This document shows positions 1-8,350 of a DNA stretch of 37,735 nt, piece by piece. The DNA lies in the NCBI RefSeq assembly GCF_946222985.1, contig NZ_CAMIFY010000023.1, positions 1-37,735 on the forward strand. Reading direction: 5' to 3'. Positions within the stretch are counted from its first letter, which is position 1, and every line of letters starts with the position of its first letter. The notes below the pieces were generated by a model, which saw nothing but the letters and a program-made list of their open reading frames with translations, did not search any database and was not told the origin of the DNA. Made by a program: the position numbers and the translations under genes. The DNA is from an uncultured Corynebacterium sp. Its GTDB lineage: Bacteria > Actinomycetota > Actinomycetes > Mycobacteriales > Mycobacteriaceae.

Positions 1-182
1 TCTACCGCGCCATGGGCTTCCCGACGGACTTCTTCACCGTCCTGTTCGCCATCGGTCGTCTGCCGGGCTGGATCGCCCACTTCAACGAGCAGGTCACCGA
101 CAAGGAGTCGAAGATCAACCGTCCGCGCCAGATCTTCACCGGCGAGGGCGAGCGCGACTTCACGCCCCGCTCGGAGCGCTAA
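1..182 (+). CDS. gltA: Citrate synthase, 3' end (partial)
   Basis: The frame enters from the left edge (first full codon at 3) and ends at TAA 180-182, leaving the last 59 residues. The segment YRAMGFPTDFFTVLFAIGR, followed by LPGWIAHFNEQ and ending KINRPRQIFTGEGERDF, is the C-terminus of type II citrate synthase, which condenses oxaloacetate with acetyl-CoA at the entry to the TCA cycle. The conserved Arg in NRPRQ and the tail are intact. A strong hairpin follows directly. In Corynebacterium gltA precedes fkpA, as here, which supports the call. The N-terminal catalytic part lies outside the window. Confidence 0.95.
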   Translation, partial: YRAMGFPTDFFTVLFAIGRLPGWIAHFNEQVTDKESKINRPRQIFTGEGERDFTPRSER

Positions 183-190
183 AGCTCCCA

Positions 191-203
191 TTGCTTGACG
201 ACG
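191..203. repeat. Copy 1 of a 13-bp repeat TTGCTTGACGACG
   Basis: This exact 13-mer occurs again at 9428-9440 and 22127-22139. At this site it lies just upstream of the gltA terminator, and an inverted CGTCGT (244-249) lies on the other side of the hairpin. Confidence 0.5.
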
Positions 204-211
204 GGCACGTG

Positions 212-243
212 CCCCGTCCGACCTTCGTGGTCGGGCGGGGTTT
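212..243 (+). terminator. Rho-independent terminator after gltA
   Basis: Arms CCCCGTCCGACC (212-223) and GGTCGGGCGGGG (229-240) pair with one G-U wobble around a short TTCGT loop, followed by TTT. It lies 30 bases after the gltA stop. Confidence 0.85.
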
Positions 244-346
244 CGTCGTTTCCGGGGGCGCTTCAGGGTCGGGTCACGGACGGTTCGGGGTCGCGTCCGG
301 CGGCCCGTGCCCGCGGTCGCCTGCCACCGCCGGGCGGCAGGTGCAT

Positions 347-352
347 TAGACT
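347..352 (+). promoter_or_regulatory. Possible -10 box of fkpA
   Basis: TAGACT fits the actinobacterial TANNNT -10 pattern and would start transcription near 359, giving a leader of about 50 nt before the fkpA start. No convincing -35 is visible. Confidence 0.35.
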
Positions 353-410
353 TCGCGGACAGAAACCGCATTCGGTTCGCACGATTCGATTCGATACGAG
401 GAGATTCACC

Positions 411-770
411 ATGACGAAGCCCGAACTCGGCGCCAAGTCCGGCCCGGCCCCCACTGAACTGGTCATCAACGACATCACCGTCGGTGACGGCGCGGAGGCG
501 ACCCCCGGCGCCCGCGTCGAGGTCCACTACGTGGGCGTCGAGTTCGAGAGCGGCGACGAGTTCGACTCGTCGTGGAACCGCGGCCAGTCCATCGAGTTCC
601 CGCTCAGCGGCCTCATCGCCGGCTGGCAGGAGGGCATCCCGGGCATGAAGGTCGGCGGCCGCCGCGAGCTGATCTGCCCGCCGGAGAAGGCCTACGGCCC
701 CGCCGGCGCCGGTCACTTCCTGTCGGGCAAGACCCTGGTCTTCGTCATCGACCTGCTGGACGTGAAGTAA
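411..770 (+). CDS. fkpA: FKBP-type peptidyl-prolyl cis-trans isomerase
   Basis: This 119-residue single-domain FKBP catalyses cis/trans isomerisation of prolyl bonds and probably acts as a cytoplasmic folding helper, because no signal peptide is visible. FKBP landmarks appear in order: VHYVG (about residues 38-42), DEFDSSW, the IAGWQEGIPGMKVGGRREL block that forms the active-site pocket, AYG, and LVFVIDLLDVK at the end. The length is that of a minimal FKBP. The ATG at 411 was chosen because GAGGAGAT lies 6-13 bases upstream and the family fold starts right after it; the open frame further upstream runs through the gltA terminator. It sits directly after gltA as in C. glutamicum and converges with accD3, with only 21 bases between the stops. 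Confidence 0.93.
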   Translation: MTKPELGAKSGPAPTELVINDITVGDGAEATPGARVEVHYVGVEFESGDEFDSSWNRGQSIEFPLSGLIAGWQEGIPGMKVGGRRELICPPEKAYGPAGAGHFLSGKTLVFVIDLLDVK

Positions 771-791
771 CCGTCCGCCACGGGGGCGCGA

Positions 792-2285
792 TCACGCCTC
801 CCGCGCTCCGAGCGCGAATTCCCGGTAGTGCGCGAACCGCTGTTCGCGACCGACGCGCTCCGGGGCCGTCTCCAACGTCCACAGGGCGTGGGCGATGGCG
901 CCCAACACCCGGTCGACCACGTCGGCCGGGTTTTCCGGTTCCGCGATGATTTCGTCGACGACGCCGGCGGCCAACAGTTTTTCGGCGGCGACGCCCTGAG
1001 CCTCCATCATCTCCGGCGCGTGCTCGGTGTCGCGGTGGATGATCGCCGACGCGCCCTCGGGGGGAAGCGGCGACAACCATGCGTCGTGCATGGCCAGGGC
1101 GCGGTCGGCGGGCAGCATGGCCAGCGCGCCGCCGCCGCAGCCCTGGCCGAGGATCATGGACACGGTGGGGACGCGGACGTCGAGAAGCGCCGTGAGGGTG
1201 CGGGCGATTTCGCCCGCCATCGCGTTTTCCTCGGCCTCCTTCCTCAGCTCCGCACCGGCGGTGTCGATGACGGTGACCAGGGGGATGCGCAGGCTCTCGG
1301 CCAACCGGATGGCGCGCTGGGCGAAGCGCAGCGAGCCGGGGCCGAGCGGGTCGGGCCCCAACGGCGGCTGCTGATGACGGTCCTGGACGACGAGGATGAC
1401 CGGCCTGCCGACGATGCGGGCCAGTACCGCGCGCACGGCGCGATCCGATTCGCCGTCGCCCGTGCCCGACAGGGGAACGGAGCGGTCCTCCAGGGCCGCG
1501 AGGAGGTCGCCGCCGCCGGGGCGCGACGGCTCCCGGGTGCGCTCGATGGACTCCCACGCGCTGCGGCCGTCGGGGACGGCGTCCGGCGGCGGGGCGGGCT
1601 CGGAGGTCTCCACGTCGGGCATCAGCACGTCGATGGTCCGGCGCACCGAACCGCACAGCTCGACGGGGGAGATGACGCCGTCGATGATGCCGCGTTCGAA
1701 GAGGTTCTCCGCCGTCTGCACGCCGTCGGGGATGCCCGTGCCCGTCGTCAGCTCCACGACGCGGGGGCCGAGGAATCCGAGCAACGCGCCCGGCTCGGCG
1801 AACGTGAAGTGCCCCGACGAACCCCACGAGGCCATGACGCCGCCGGTGGTGGGATTGCGCAGATAGACGAGGAACGGCAGGTGCGCGTCCTTGTGGCGGG
1901 CGACGGCGGTGGTGATCGACACCATCATCGCGAACGCCGGGGTGCCCTCCTGCATGCGCGTGCCGCCCGACGTCGGCGACAGCAGCAACGGCAGGCCCTC
2001 GGCCGTGGCGCGCTCGATCCCGAGGATGATCCGGCGGGCGGTCGCGGCGCCGATGGAGCCGGCCAGGAACGAAAACTCCGAGCAGATCACCGCGACGCGG
2101 CGACCGCCGACCTCGCCCTCGCCGGTGAGCACCGCCTCGTCGACCCCCGACTTTTCCCGGGCCCGTTCCAGTGCCGCGGCGTAGTCGTCGCCGATGCCGC
2201 CGTAGTCGGGCGGGGTGTCCCAGCTGCGGTAGGTGCCGTGGTCGATGACGGAATCGATGAGTTCGCGTGCGCTGGTGCGTGCCAT
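792..2285 (-). CDS. accD3: Fused acyl-CoA carboxylase carboxyltransferase (beta plus alpha domains)
   Basis: This 497-residue carboxyltransferase has both halves in one chain. The beta-like N-terminal half shows SGGTRMQEG (106-114) and TTGGVMASW (146-154), an oxyanion and CoA-site signature. The alpha-like C-terminal half shows DTAGAE (341-346) and GQGCGGGALAM (380-390). A Pro/Glu-rich linker lies near 225-260. The CXXC zinc ribbon of E. coli AccD is absent. It would transfer carboxyl from biotin to an acyl-CoA; the substrate cannot be read from sequence. Length and position match M. tuberculosis AccD3 (Rv0904c, next to echA6) and the carboxyltransferase beside gltA-fkpA in C. glutamicum. There is no Shine-Dalgarno sequence; a -10 box lies 6 nt before the ATG, so the mRNA is probably leaderless. 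The biotin carrier could be AccBC encoded at 28235-30013. Confidence 0.85.
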   Translation of the reverse strand: MARTSARELIDSVIDHGTYRSWDTPPDYGGIGDDYAAALERAREKSGVDEAVLTGEGEVGGRRVAVICSEFSFLAGSIGAATARRIILGIERATAEGLPLLLSPTSGGTRMQEGTPAFAMMVSITTAVARHKDAHLPFLVYLRNPTTGGVMASWGSSGHFTFAEPGALLGFLGPRVVELTTGTGIPDGVQTAENLFERGIIDGVISPVELCGSVRRTIDVLMPDVETSEPAPPPDAVPDGRSAWESIERTREPSRPGGGDLLAALEDRSVPLSGTGDGESDRAVRAVLARIVGRPVILVVQDRHQQPPLGPDPLGPGSLRFAQRAIRLAESLRIPLVTVIDTAGAELRKEAEENAMAGEIARTLTALLDVRVPTVSMILGQGCGGGALAMLPADRALAMHDAWLSPLPPEGASAIIHRDTEHAPEMMEAQGVAAEKLLAAGVVDEIIAEPENPADVVDRVLGAIAHALWTLETAPERVGREQRFAHYREFALGAREA

Positions 2286-2291
2286 ACGCCC

Positions 2292-2297
2292 AGGTTA
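2292..2297 (-). promoter_or_regulatory. -10 box of a leaderless accD3 transcript
   Basis: On the reverse strand TAACCT is followed by six bases and then the ATG of accD3, which places the transcription start at the start codon. No ribosome binding site is present. Confidence 0.6.
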
Positions 2298-2443
2298 CGG
2301 ATTGGGTCGCGCCATTGCGGTGCGTCGCCCGATCCGGGCACACTTGAGGCGAAGAACACTTGCTGCCCCGGGCCGGGCCGAGGCGTCGCCGGCCGGGGCG
2401 GAGACGACTCCACCGGCGCCAGCGCGAAGGGACCCACCCCCAC

Positions 2444-3403
2444 ATGAAGATCATCCTCGACATCGACACGGGCATCGACGACGCGCTCGCTCTGGCGTAC
2501 GCCGTCGGCTCGCCCGAACTGGACCTCATCGGCGTCACCGGCACCTACGGCAACGTGCTCATGGACACCGGCGTGGCCAACGACCTGTCCCTGCTGGACA
2601 TGTACGGCCGCCCGGAGGTCCCCGTGTTCCCGGGGCTGCCGCACGCGAGCACGAAGGACGGGTTCGAGGTCCTGCCGATCTCGGCGTTCATCCACGGCGA
2701 CAACGGCGTCGGCGACGTCGACATCGCGGCGCCGTCGCGTGAGGCGGAGGACCGGTCGGCGGTCGATTTCCTGGTCGAGTCGGTCCGCGAGCACGGGGAG
2801 GATCTGGTCATCGTCGCCACCGGGCCGATGACGAACCTGGCCGCGGCGATCGAGGCGGATCCGTCGTTCGCGGAAAACGCCCGGATCGTGATCATGGGCG
2901 GCGCGCTCATCGTCCCGGGCAACGTCAACGCGTGGACCGAGGCCAACATCTCGCAGGATCCGGAGGCGGCCGACGCGCTGTTCCGCTCCGGCGCCGACGT
3001 GACCATGATCGGCCTCGACGTCACCCTGCAGACCCTGCTGACCTACGCCCACACCGAGCAGTGGCGCGCGCTGGACACCGACGCCGGCCGTTTCCTCGCG
3101 GACATGACCGACTTCTACATCAAGGCCTACGAGACCACGGCCCCGCACCTGGGCGGCTGCGGTCTCCATGATCCGCTGGCCGTCGCCGTGGCCGTCGATC
3201 CCACCCTGGTCACGGTCATCGAGCACAACATGAAGGTCGACCTCGAGGGCCCGACCCGCGGCCGCACCATCGGCGACGAGGAGCGGCTCAACGATCCGGA
3301 GAAGAACGTCAAGGTCGCCGTGGCCGTCGACGTCGACCGGTTCCTGTCGGAGTTCATGTCGCGCATCACCTCGGTGGCCGACGGCTCCAGGGGAGGGAAG
3401 TGA
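2444..3403 (+). CDS. uriH: Ribonucleoside (uridine/inosine) hydrolase
   Basis: This 319-residue IU-nucleoside hydrolase cleaves the N-glycosidic bond of a ribonucleoside to give free base and ribose. The N-terminal calcium-binding motif is present as DIDTGIDDALA (residues 5-15). It has Thr where the family usually has Pro (DxDPGxDD), but all the aspartates remain. IVIMGG and HDPLAVAV near the C-terminus supply further active-site residues. The ATG at 2444 has GAAGGGA about 11 bases upstream. The stop overlaps the GTG of the transporter (GTGA), and the transporter in turn overlaps a ribokinase. That trio matches uriH-uriT-rbsK1 of C. glutamicum, which uses uridine. Unlike that locus, no LacI-type uriR lies next to it. 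The exact nucleoside specificity is inferred from context. Confidence 0.85.
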   Translation: MKIILDIDTGIDDALALAYAVGSPELDLIGVTGTYGNVLMDTGVANDLSLLDMYGRPEVPVFPGLPHASTKDGFEVLPISAFIHGDNGVGDVDIAAPSREAEDRSAVDFLVESVREHGEDLVIVATGPMTNLAAAIEADPSFAENARIVIMGGALIVPGNVNAWTEANISQDPEAADALFRSGADVTMIGLDVTLQTLLTYAHTEQWRALDTDAGRFLADMTDFYIKAYETTAPHLGGCGLHDPLAVAVAVDPTLVTVIEHNMKVDLEGPTRGRTIGDEERLNDPEKNVKVAVAVDVDRFLSEFMSRITSVADGSRGGK

Positions 3404-4911
3404 CCGTGGCCGACGACCATTCCCGCCGGACTCCCGGCGACGAGACCAACGGAGCCTCCGGTGCCACCGCAACGACCGGTTCCGCGAAGGACACCGCCGC
3501 CGCGGAGGTCCAGCGGCGCGCGCTGAAGGCGATGCCCGCGTTGGCGATCATCTTCATCTTCTCGATCCTGTGCCTGCAGGCGTTCAACCTCGTCTTCGAG
3601 CGCGTGGGCGCCGACGTCGGCGCCCCGGAGAAGGCGTCGCTGATCACGGCGATCCCGGGCATCGTCCTGGGCATCGTGTGCGTTATCTACGGTTCGCTGG
3701 GCGACTTCGTGTCGCTGCGGCGGATGATGATGGTCGGCATGGCCCTGATCGTGGCGGGCTCCCTGATGGGTCTGCTGCTGTCGGGCAACATCTGGACGAT
3801 CATCGTCGCCCGCGCCATCCAGACCGCCGGCACGCAGGTGGCCGGCTCGGTGTACCTGGTGGTGGCCACGAAGTACGTGCCGGGGCCGAAGAAGGTCATC
3901 TACTTCGGCGTGTTCACGGCGCTGTACCAGTTGTCGACGGCCATCGGCGTCCTGGCCGGCGGCTTCCTGCTGGAGCTGAACTGGGTCTACCTGTTCGCCA
4001 TTCCGCTGGCCTCGGTGATCTTCATTCCGACGCTGCTGAAGAACCTGCCCGATTCCTCCCGCGGGGGCGCGCACGTCGACGTCGCGGGCTTCGCGCTCGC
4101 CGGCGTCACCATCGCGGGCCTGGTGCTGTTCTTCAACACCATGAACTGGTGGTTCCTGGTGGCCTTCGCGGTGCTGGCGGTCGGCTTCGCGGTCTACATC
4201 AACAAGGCGAGCCGGCCGTTCGTCACCCCGGCGTTCTTCGCCAACGGCCCGTACCTGATGGCGGTGTCGCTGATCTTCCTGTTCTACTTCGGCAATTACG
4301 CCATGACGCCGCTGTTCAACTCGGCGGGCGGTTCCCTCTACGGCTACTCCGCCGGCGACATGTCGCTGGTGCTGTTGTGGGGTTACCTCGTCGCCACGGC
4401 GATGGGCGTGGCCTCCGGTGCGATCGTCGGCAAGATCGGCCGCGGGCCGGGCATCCTGCTCGCGGGCGGTTTGCTCACGGCGGGCGCGTTCACCGCGGCG
4501 TTCACGGTGGAGATGGGCATCGTGGCGCTGGGCGTTTCGGCCGTGATCTTCTTCGCGGGCCTGGGCATGACCTATGCGCCGGTGGTCGACACGGTGATGG
4601 GCACGGTCGACGTGTCCGAGTCGGGTCGCGCCGTCGGCGTCAACGATCTGATGATGAACGTCTCGCCGTCGATCGCCATCGCGCTGATCGGCCCGTGGAT
4701 GGCGCAGACGGCGTTCGCGGGCGTCGGCATGCCGGGCGTCTCCGATGGTGCGGCGTCGAGTTACTCGACTCTGTTCGCCTTCGTCGGCGTGGTCTGCGTC
4801 CTCGGGCTCCTGGTGTTCCTGCTGGTTCGCCCGAAGCTGTACGTGGACGGGTGGGGCCGGTCGACGGAATCCGGCACCCTCGACGATGAATCGATGAAGG
4901 AGGCGGCATGA
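3400..4911 (+). CDS. uriT: MFS nucleoside (uridine) transporter
   Basis: This 503-residue major facilitator protein begins with about 45 polar residues and then has 12 to 14 hydrophobic segments, the first around ALAIIFIFSILCLQAFNLVF. Family-type sequences include the GSLGDFVSLRR loop after helix 2 and the helix 5 region LYQLSTAIGVLAGGFLL. The 14-helix DHA2-like architecture fits the length. It is placed between a nucleoside hydrolase and a ribokinase with 4-base overlaps on both sides, as for UriT of C. glutamicum, so it probably imports uridine or related nucleosides. The GTG at 3400 overlaps the uriH stop and has GGGGAGGGA just upstream. Drug export is a formal alternative from family alone; the operon argues against it. 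Confidence 0.8.
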   Translation: MTVADDHSRRTPGDETNGASGATATTGSAKDTAAAEVQRRALKAMPALAIIFIFSILCLQAFNLVFERVGADVGAPEKASLITAIPGIVLGIVCVIYGSLGDFVSLRRMMMVGMALIVAGSLMGLLLSGNIWTIIVARAIQTAGTQVAGSVYLVVATKYVPGPKKVIYFGVFTALYQLSTAIGVLAGGFLLELNWVYLFAIPLASVIFIPTLLKNLPDSSRGGAHVDVAGFALAGVTIAGLVLFFNTMNWWFLVAFAVLAVGFAVYINKASRPFVTPAFFANGPYLMAVSLIFLFYFGNYAMTPLFNSAGGSLYGYSAGDMSLVLLWGYLVATAMGVASGAIVGKIGRGPGILLAGGLLTAGAFTAAFTVEMGIVALGVSAVIFFAGLGMTYAPVVDTVMGTVDVSESGRAVGVNDLMMNVSPSIAIALIGPWMAQTAFAGVGMPGVSDGAASSYSTLFAFVGVVCVLGLLVFLLVRPKLYVDGWGRSTESGTLDDESMKEAA

Positions 4912-5915
4912 CGGGCGCCGCCGAGGCGGGCGTGGCCCCGCTTTTCGACGCGCTGGCCTCCGCGCCGGGCCGCGTGTGCGTCGTCGGCTCCGCGAACGCG
5001 GATCTGACGGTGCGCGTGGCGGAGCTGCCGAAGCCGGGTCAGACCATCGCCGGAGGGCCCTTGCTGGTGCTGCCGGGCGGCAAGTCCGCGAACCAGGCCG
5101 CCACGGTCGGTCGCCTCGGCGTGGAGTCGACGTTCATCGGAGCGGTCGGCGACGACCCGCATGGCGCGATGCTGCGCGATTCGCTGGTCTCCGCCGGCGT
5201 CGACGCGACGCACCTCGTCGAGTCGGGTGAGGCGACCGGCACGGCGATGATCCTCGTCGACGAGGAGGCGGAGAACTGCATCGTCATCTCCGCCGGGGCC
5301 AACGGCACCGTCGACGCCGATCTCGTGCGCGGCCATGCCGACGCCATCCGCGGCGCCGGAGCGCTGGGCCTGTGCCTGGAGGTCGGCGACGACGCCGTCG
5401 TCGAGGCCGCCCGCATCGCCGCCGACGCCGGGGTGCCGGTGGTGTTCAACCTGTCGCCGGTGCGCGAGGCTCCTGCGGAATTGCTCGGGCTCGTCGACGT
5501 GCTCATCGTCAACGAGCACGAGTTGGCGGTGCTCGTCGGTGACGCGGCCGCCGCCGAGGGCGCGGATTCGGGTGACTGGTCCGACGCCGCGGAGGCCCTG
5601 GCCCGCCGCCACGGGATCCGCACCGCGGTGGTCACCCTCGGTGGCGCGGGATCGGTGGTGGTGGAAAACGGCGATGACGGCACCACGGCCACGCACGTCG
5701 ATCCGGTCACCGTCGACGTCGTCGACACCACCGGCTGCGGCGACTCCTACATGGGCAGCGTGATGGCGGGGCTGGCCTCCGGGCTCGGCGTCCGCGACGC
5801 CGCGCGCCTGGCCGCCGCCGTGTCGGCGTACGCGGCCGGTGGCCAGGGCGCGCAGGCCTCCTACGGCACGGCCGAGCAGGTCCGGGAGTTCGCCGCAACC
5901 GGCCGGAGGGGCTGA
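4908..5915 (+). CDS. rbsK: Ribokinase (PfkB family)
   Basis: This 335-residue PfkB sugar kinase would phosphorylate the ribose released by UriH to ribose 5-phosphate. The N-terminal substrate block reads VVGSANADLTVRV followed by GGKSANQAA, a ribokinase-type GGKGANQA motif with Ser instead of the second Gly. Signature 2 is DTTGCGDSY, with the catalytic Asp present and Cys in place of the usual Ala. The ATG overlaps the transporter stop (ATGA) and has AAGGAGG at 4897-4903. The first 20 residues are an extension before the fold. The gene ends the operon and converges with an ABC permease across a large hairpin. Confidence 0.87.
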   Translation: MTGAAEAGVAPLFDALASAPGRVCVVGSANADLTVRVAELPKPGQTIAGGPLLVLPGGKSANQAATVGRLGVESTFIGAVGDDPHGAMLRDSLVSAGVDATHLVESGEATGTAMILVDEEAENCIVISAGANGTVDADLVRGHADAIRGAGALGLCLEVGDDAVVEAARIAADAGVPVVFNLSPVREAPAELLGLVDVLIVNEHELAVLVGDAAAAEGADSGDWSDAAEALARRHGIRTAVVTLGGAGSVVVENGDDGTTATHVDPVTVDVVDTTGCGDSYMGSVMAGLASGLGVRDAARLAAAVSAYAAGGQGAQASYGTAEQVREFAATGRRG

Positions 5916-5968
5916 CCCGCCCCACCGCTGGATGTTCCCGGAGCACACGTTTCCCGGACCACGCGCAC

Positions 5969-6010
5969 GAGTCGGCCCCGGCACCTGAAACCAGGTGTCG
6001 GGGCCGACTC
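5969..6010. terminator. Bidirectional terminator-like hairpin between rbsK and the ABC permease
   Basis: Two 19-base arms, 5969-5987 and 5992-6010 (core GTCGGCCCCGGCACCTG), pair with a single mismatch around the loop AAAC. It sits between convergent genes. No clear T run follows in either direction, so it may act by stem stability alone. Confidence 0.75.
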
Positions 6011-6055
6011 ATGCGATTGCGGGGCGAGACGCGAATCCGGGGGCGAGCCTCGCGG

Positions 6056-7342
6056 CTAGCCCTTCAGCGCCTGCATCCAGGTGACGCGGGTGCCGGTGCG
6101 CAGGACGTTGCGCGGGTAGATCTGCGCGGCGAGGAACAGCATGACCAGGCACGTGGCGGCGAGGATCGCGCCCGAGCCGAGCAGCTGCCAGCCGTTGAAG
6201 TTGCCCATCGCGTACTGCAGCGGCGCGGTGGTCACCGACGCCGGCGGGATCCATGCGGCGACCTGCATGAACGTCGAGTCCAACTGCGACCAGCCGAAGG
6301 CGAGGACGTAGATGGCCACGAAGGACAGGACCAGCACCGGCATCTGGGCGGCGCCGAAGTCCTCCATGCGGCTGACCAGGGATCCGGCCGTGGCGTAGAG
6401 CGCGGCGAAGAGGACGTAGCCGAGGAGGAAGAACGGCAGCAGGGTCGCCATCGCCGCCCATGGAATGTCGAAGTCCTCGGCCAGGCCCGTGACGAGGATC
6501 GTCACCGAACCCGCCGCGACGATGGCGGCCATCATGATGGCACCGGCCAGGCCCGCGCCGATGATCTTGCCGGCCAGCAGGTGCAGGGGTCGGACGGTGG
6601 CGAGCATGATTTCGACGACGCGCGAGGACTTTTCCTCGATGACGGAGCTGGCCACCGCACCGCCGAACATCATGATGCCGGTGATCATCACCATCACGCC
6701 GACGCCCACGACGATGAGCGCCGCGAAGTCGATGTCCTGCGAGCTCTGCGAAGTCACCGACCCCTGGCCGGCGGCCGCGTTGACCGCGGCGGGGTCACCG
6801 CCCTGTTCGGTGATGGCGTCGGCCTGGAGCTGCGCGGCCAACGCCGAGTTCAGCGTCGGCGCGAGCATGTCGGGCGCGCCGTCCTGCAGCAGGGTCCACT
6901 GGTCGCCGCCGGCGGCGCCGTCGGCGGGCATGAGCACCGCGTCGACGGAGTCGTCGTCGAGGAGGGCGCGGGCCTCGTCCTCGTCGGCGGCCGAGCGGGT
7001 CTCGATGGGAGTCGGGGTCTCGTCCTCGGGGGCCTGGGCGAGGGCGTCGGCGAAGGGGGCCTCGCCGACGACCGCGATGACGGTGGGCTCGGCGGCCTCG
7101 GCGTCGTCGCGGGTCAGGTAGGCCGCCACGATCACGCCGGCGACGGCCAGGATGATGCCCAGCACCAGGGTGACCACGGAGCCCTTCTTGACGAGGTTCT
7201 CGCGCAGCTCGCGCTTGGCGACGAGGCCGATGGCCGAGGACGCCTTGTAACCGGGGCCCGTGGAGGGCTCCGAACCGGAGCCGGAGCCGGAACCGGAAAC
7301 GGGTCGGGAATGGGCGGAATCGTCCTTGATGGGAGTGCTCAT
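6056..7342 (-). CDS. ABC-2 type exporter permease (NatB-like)
   Basis: This 428-residue membrane protein starts with a charged, Ser/Gly/Glu-rich tail (residues 1-35), followed by a first helix (GSVVTLVLGIILAVAGVIVAAYL). A long extracytoplasmic region of about 120 residues comes next, and then six hydrophobic segments that begin near IDFAALIVVGVGVMVMITGI. The loop VIEEKSSRVVEIMLATVRP is the conserved coupling loop of the NatB/ABC2 permease family. The start ATG overlaps the stop of the ATPase gene (ATGA), with AGGAGGT 10 bases upstream, so the two are translationally coupled. The substrate is unknown; NatAB of Bacillus exports sodium and other relatives export drugs or peptides. Confidence 0.85.
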   Translation of the reverse strand: MSTPIKDDSAHSRPVSGSGSGSGSEPSTGPGYKASSAIGLVAKRELRENLVKKGSVVTLVLGIILAVAGVIVAAYLTRDDAEAAEPTVIAVVGEAPFADALAQAPEDETPTPIETRSAADEDEARALLDDDSVDAVLMPADGAAGGDQWTLLQDGAPDMLAPTLNSALAAQLQADAITEQGGDPAAVNAAAGQGSVTSQSSQDIDFAALIVVGVGVMVMITGIMMFGGAVASSVIEEKSSRVVEIMLATVRPLHLLAGKIIGAGLAGAIMMAAIVAAGSVTILVTGLAEDFDIPWAAMATLLPFFLLGYVLFAALYATAGSLVSRMEDFGAAQMPVLVLSFVAIYVLAFGWSQLDSTFMQVAAWIPPASVTTAPLQYAMGNFNGWQLLGSGAILAATCLVMLFLAAQIYPRNVLRTGTRVTWMQALKG

Positions 7343-8250
7343 GACTGCACGACCTCCTGGTACAGCTCGGTCAGCGGAATGTGGATGGGCCCGAAGGAAT
7401 GCACGGGCCCGTGGTTGCGGGCGAGGTCCAGCAGTTGCTGGTCGACGTCGGCGGGGGCGTCGTCGGAAAGCGTGACGACGGTGCGGCCGCGCTCGTCGAT
7501 CCGCGACGACGCGACGCCGGGGACCCGATCCGCCCAGCCGGACGGCGCGCCGGGCACGTCGACGCCCAGGAGCTTCGGACCCTTGGTGCGCAGCTCCTCG
7601 ACCGTGCCTTCGGCGATCATGCGGCCGTCGCGGATGATGCCGACGCGGTCGCAGAGGCGCTCGACGAGATCGAGCTGGTGGGAGGAAAAGACCACGGGGA
7701 TGCCCTGGTTTGCGCGTTCACGCAGGACCCGCGACATCACGTCGACGGCGATCGGGTCGAGGCCGGAGAACGGCTCGTCGAGGACGAGGACCTTCGGATC
7801 GTGGACGAGCGCCGCGGCGAGCTGGACGCGCTGCTGGTTGCCCAGCGACAGCGTGTCGACCTTGTCGCCGGCGCGCTCGGTGAGGTTCAACGTCTCCAGC
7901 AGCGATTCCGCGCGATCCTTGGCGATCGGTGCGTCCATGCCGTGGAGGCGGGCGAAGTAGATGAGCTGGTCGAGGACCTTCTCCTTCGGGTACAGGCCGC
8001 GCTCTTCGGGCATGTACCCGATCGTGCGGCGCGACGTGTCGTCCAGGGCGACGTCGCCGAGGCGGACCTCGCCACCGTCGGTGGTGAGCACGCCCAGCGC
8101 GATGCGCATCGTCGTGGTCTTGCCGGCGCCGTTGGCGCCGACGAATCCGTAGATCTCACCCGGATTGACGGTGAAGCTCATGTCCTCGAGGACCCGCAGG
8201 TCCCCATAGGATTTGTGGAGGCCCTCGATGATCAGGGGAAGTCCCGTCAT
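7339..8250 (-). CDS. ABC exporter ATP-binding protein (NatA-like)
   Basis: This 303-residue ABC ATPase drives the adjacent permease. It shows Walker A GANGAGKTT (about residues 41-49), the Q-loop region YMPEERGLY, signature LSLGNQQRV, Walker B VLVLDEPFSGLD and the switch His in FSSHQ. The C-terminal 80 residues after the ATPase core (GTVEELRTKG onward) match the accessory domain of NatA-type ATPases. The ATG at 8250 was chosen over an upstream ATG at 8358 because the family begins at LPLIIEGLHKSYG and GAAAGGA lies about 10 bases before it. The gene follows the XRE/membrane-protein pair on the same strand after a 100-base gap and may be part of that transcript. Confidence 0.9.
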   Translation of the reverse strand: MTGLPLIIEGLHKSYGDLRVLEDMSFTVNPGEIYGFVGANGAGKTTTMRIALGVLTTDGGEVRLGDVALDDTSRRTIGYMPEERGLYPKEKVLDQLIYFARLHGMDAPIAKDRAESLLETLNLTERAGDKVDTLSLGNQQRVQLAAALVHDPKVLVLDEPFSGLDPIAVDVMSRVLRERANQGIPVVFSSHQLDLVERLCDRVGIIRDGRMIAEGTVEELRTKGPKLLGVDVPGAPSGWADRVPGVASSRIDERGRTVVTLSDDAPADVDQQLLDLARNHGPVHSFGPIHIPLTELYQEVVQS

Positions 8251-8350
8251 GGTCGCCGTCCTTTCGTGTCGGTCGTGTGTCGGTTGTTCGAGCGTCGATT
8301 GATTGTCCGTGCCGCGGTCGGTTTTCGCGCGTCGGTCGTGCGCCCGCATC
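8251..8350 (-). other. Intergenic leader of the ABC exporter with a repeated 10-mer
   Basis: The 100 bases between the small membrane-protein gene and the ABC ATPase hold two copies of GTCGGTCGTG (8268-8277 and 8331-8340) on the + strand. No clear promoter or terminator is seen, so read-through from upstream is possible. Confidence 0.3.

Noticed and set aside
745..2544. Long Arg/His-rich open frames on both strands over accD3 and similar frames elsewhere
   Set aside because: They are shadow frames caused by high third-position GC. They lack family motifs and overlap well-supported genes.
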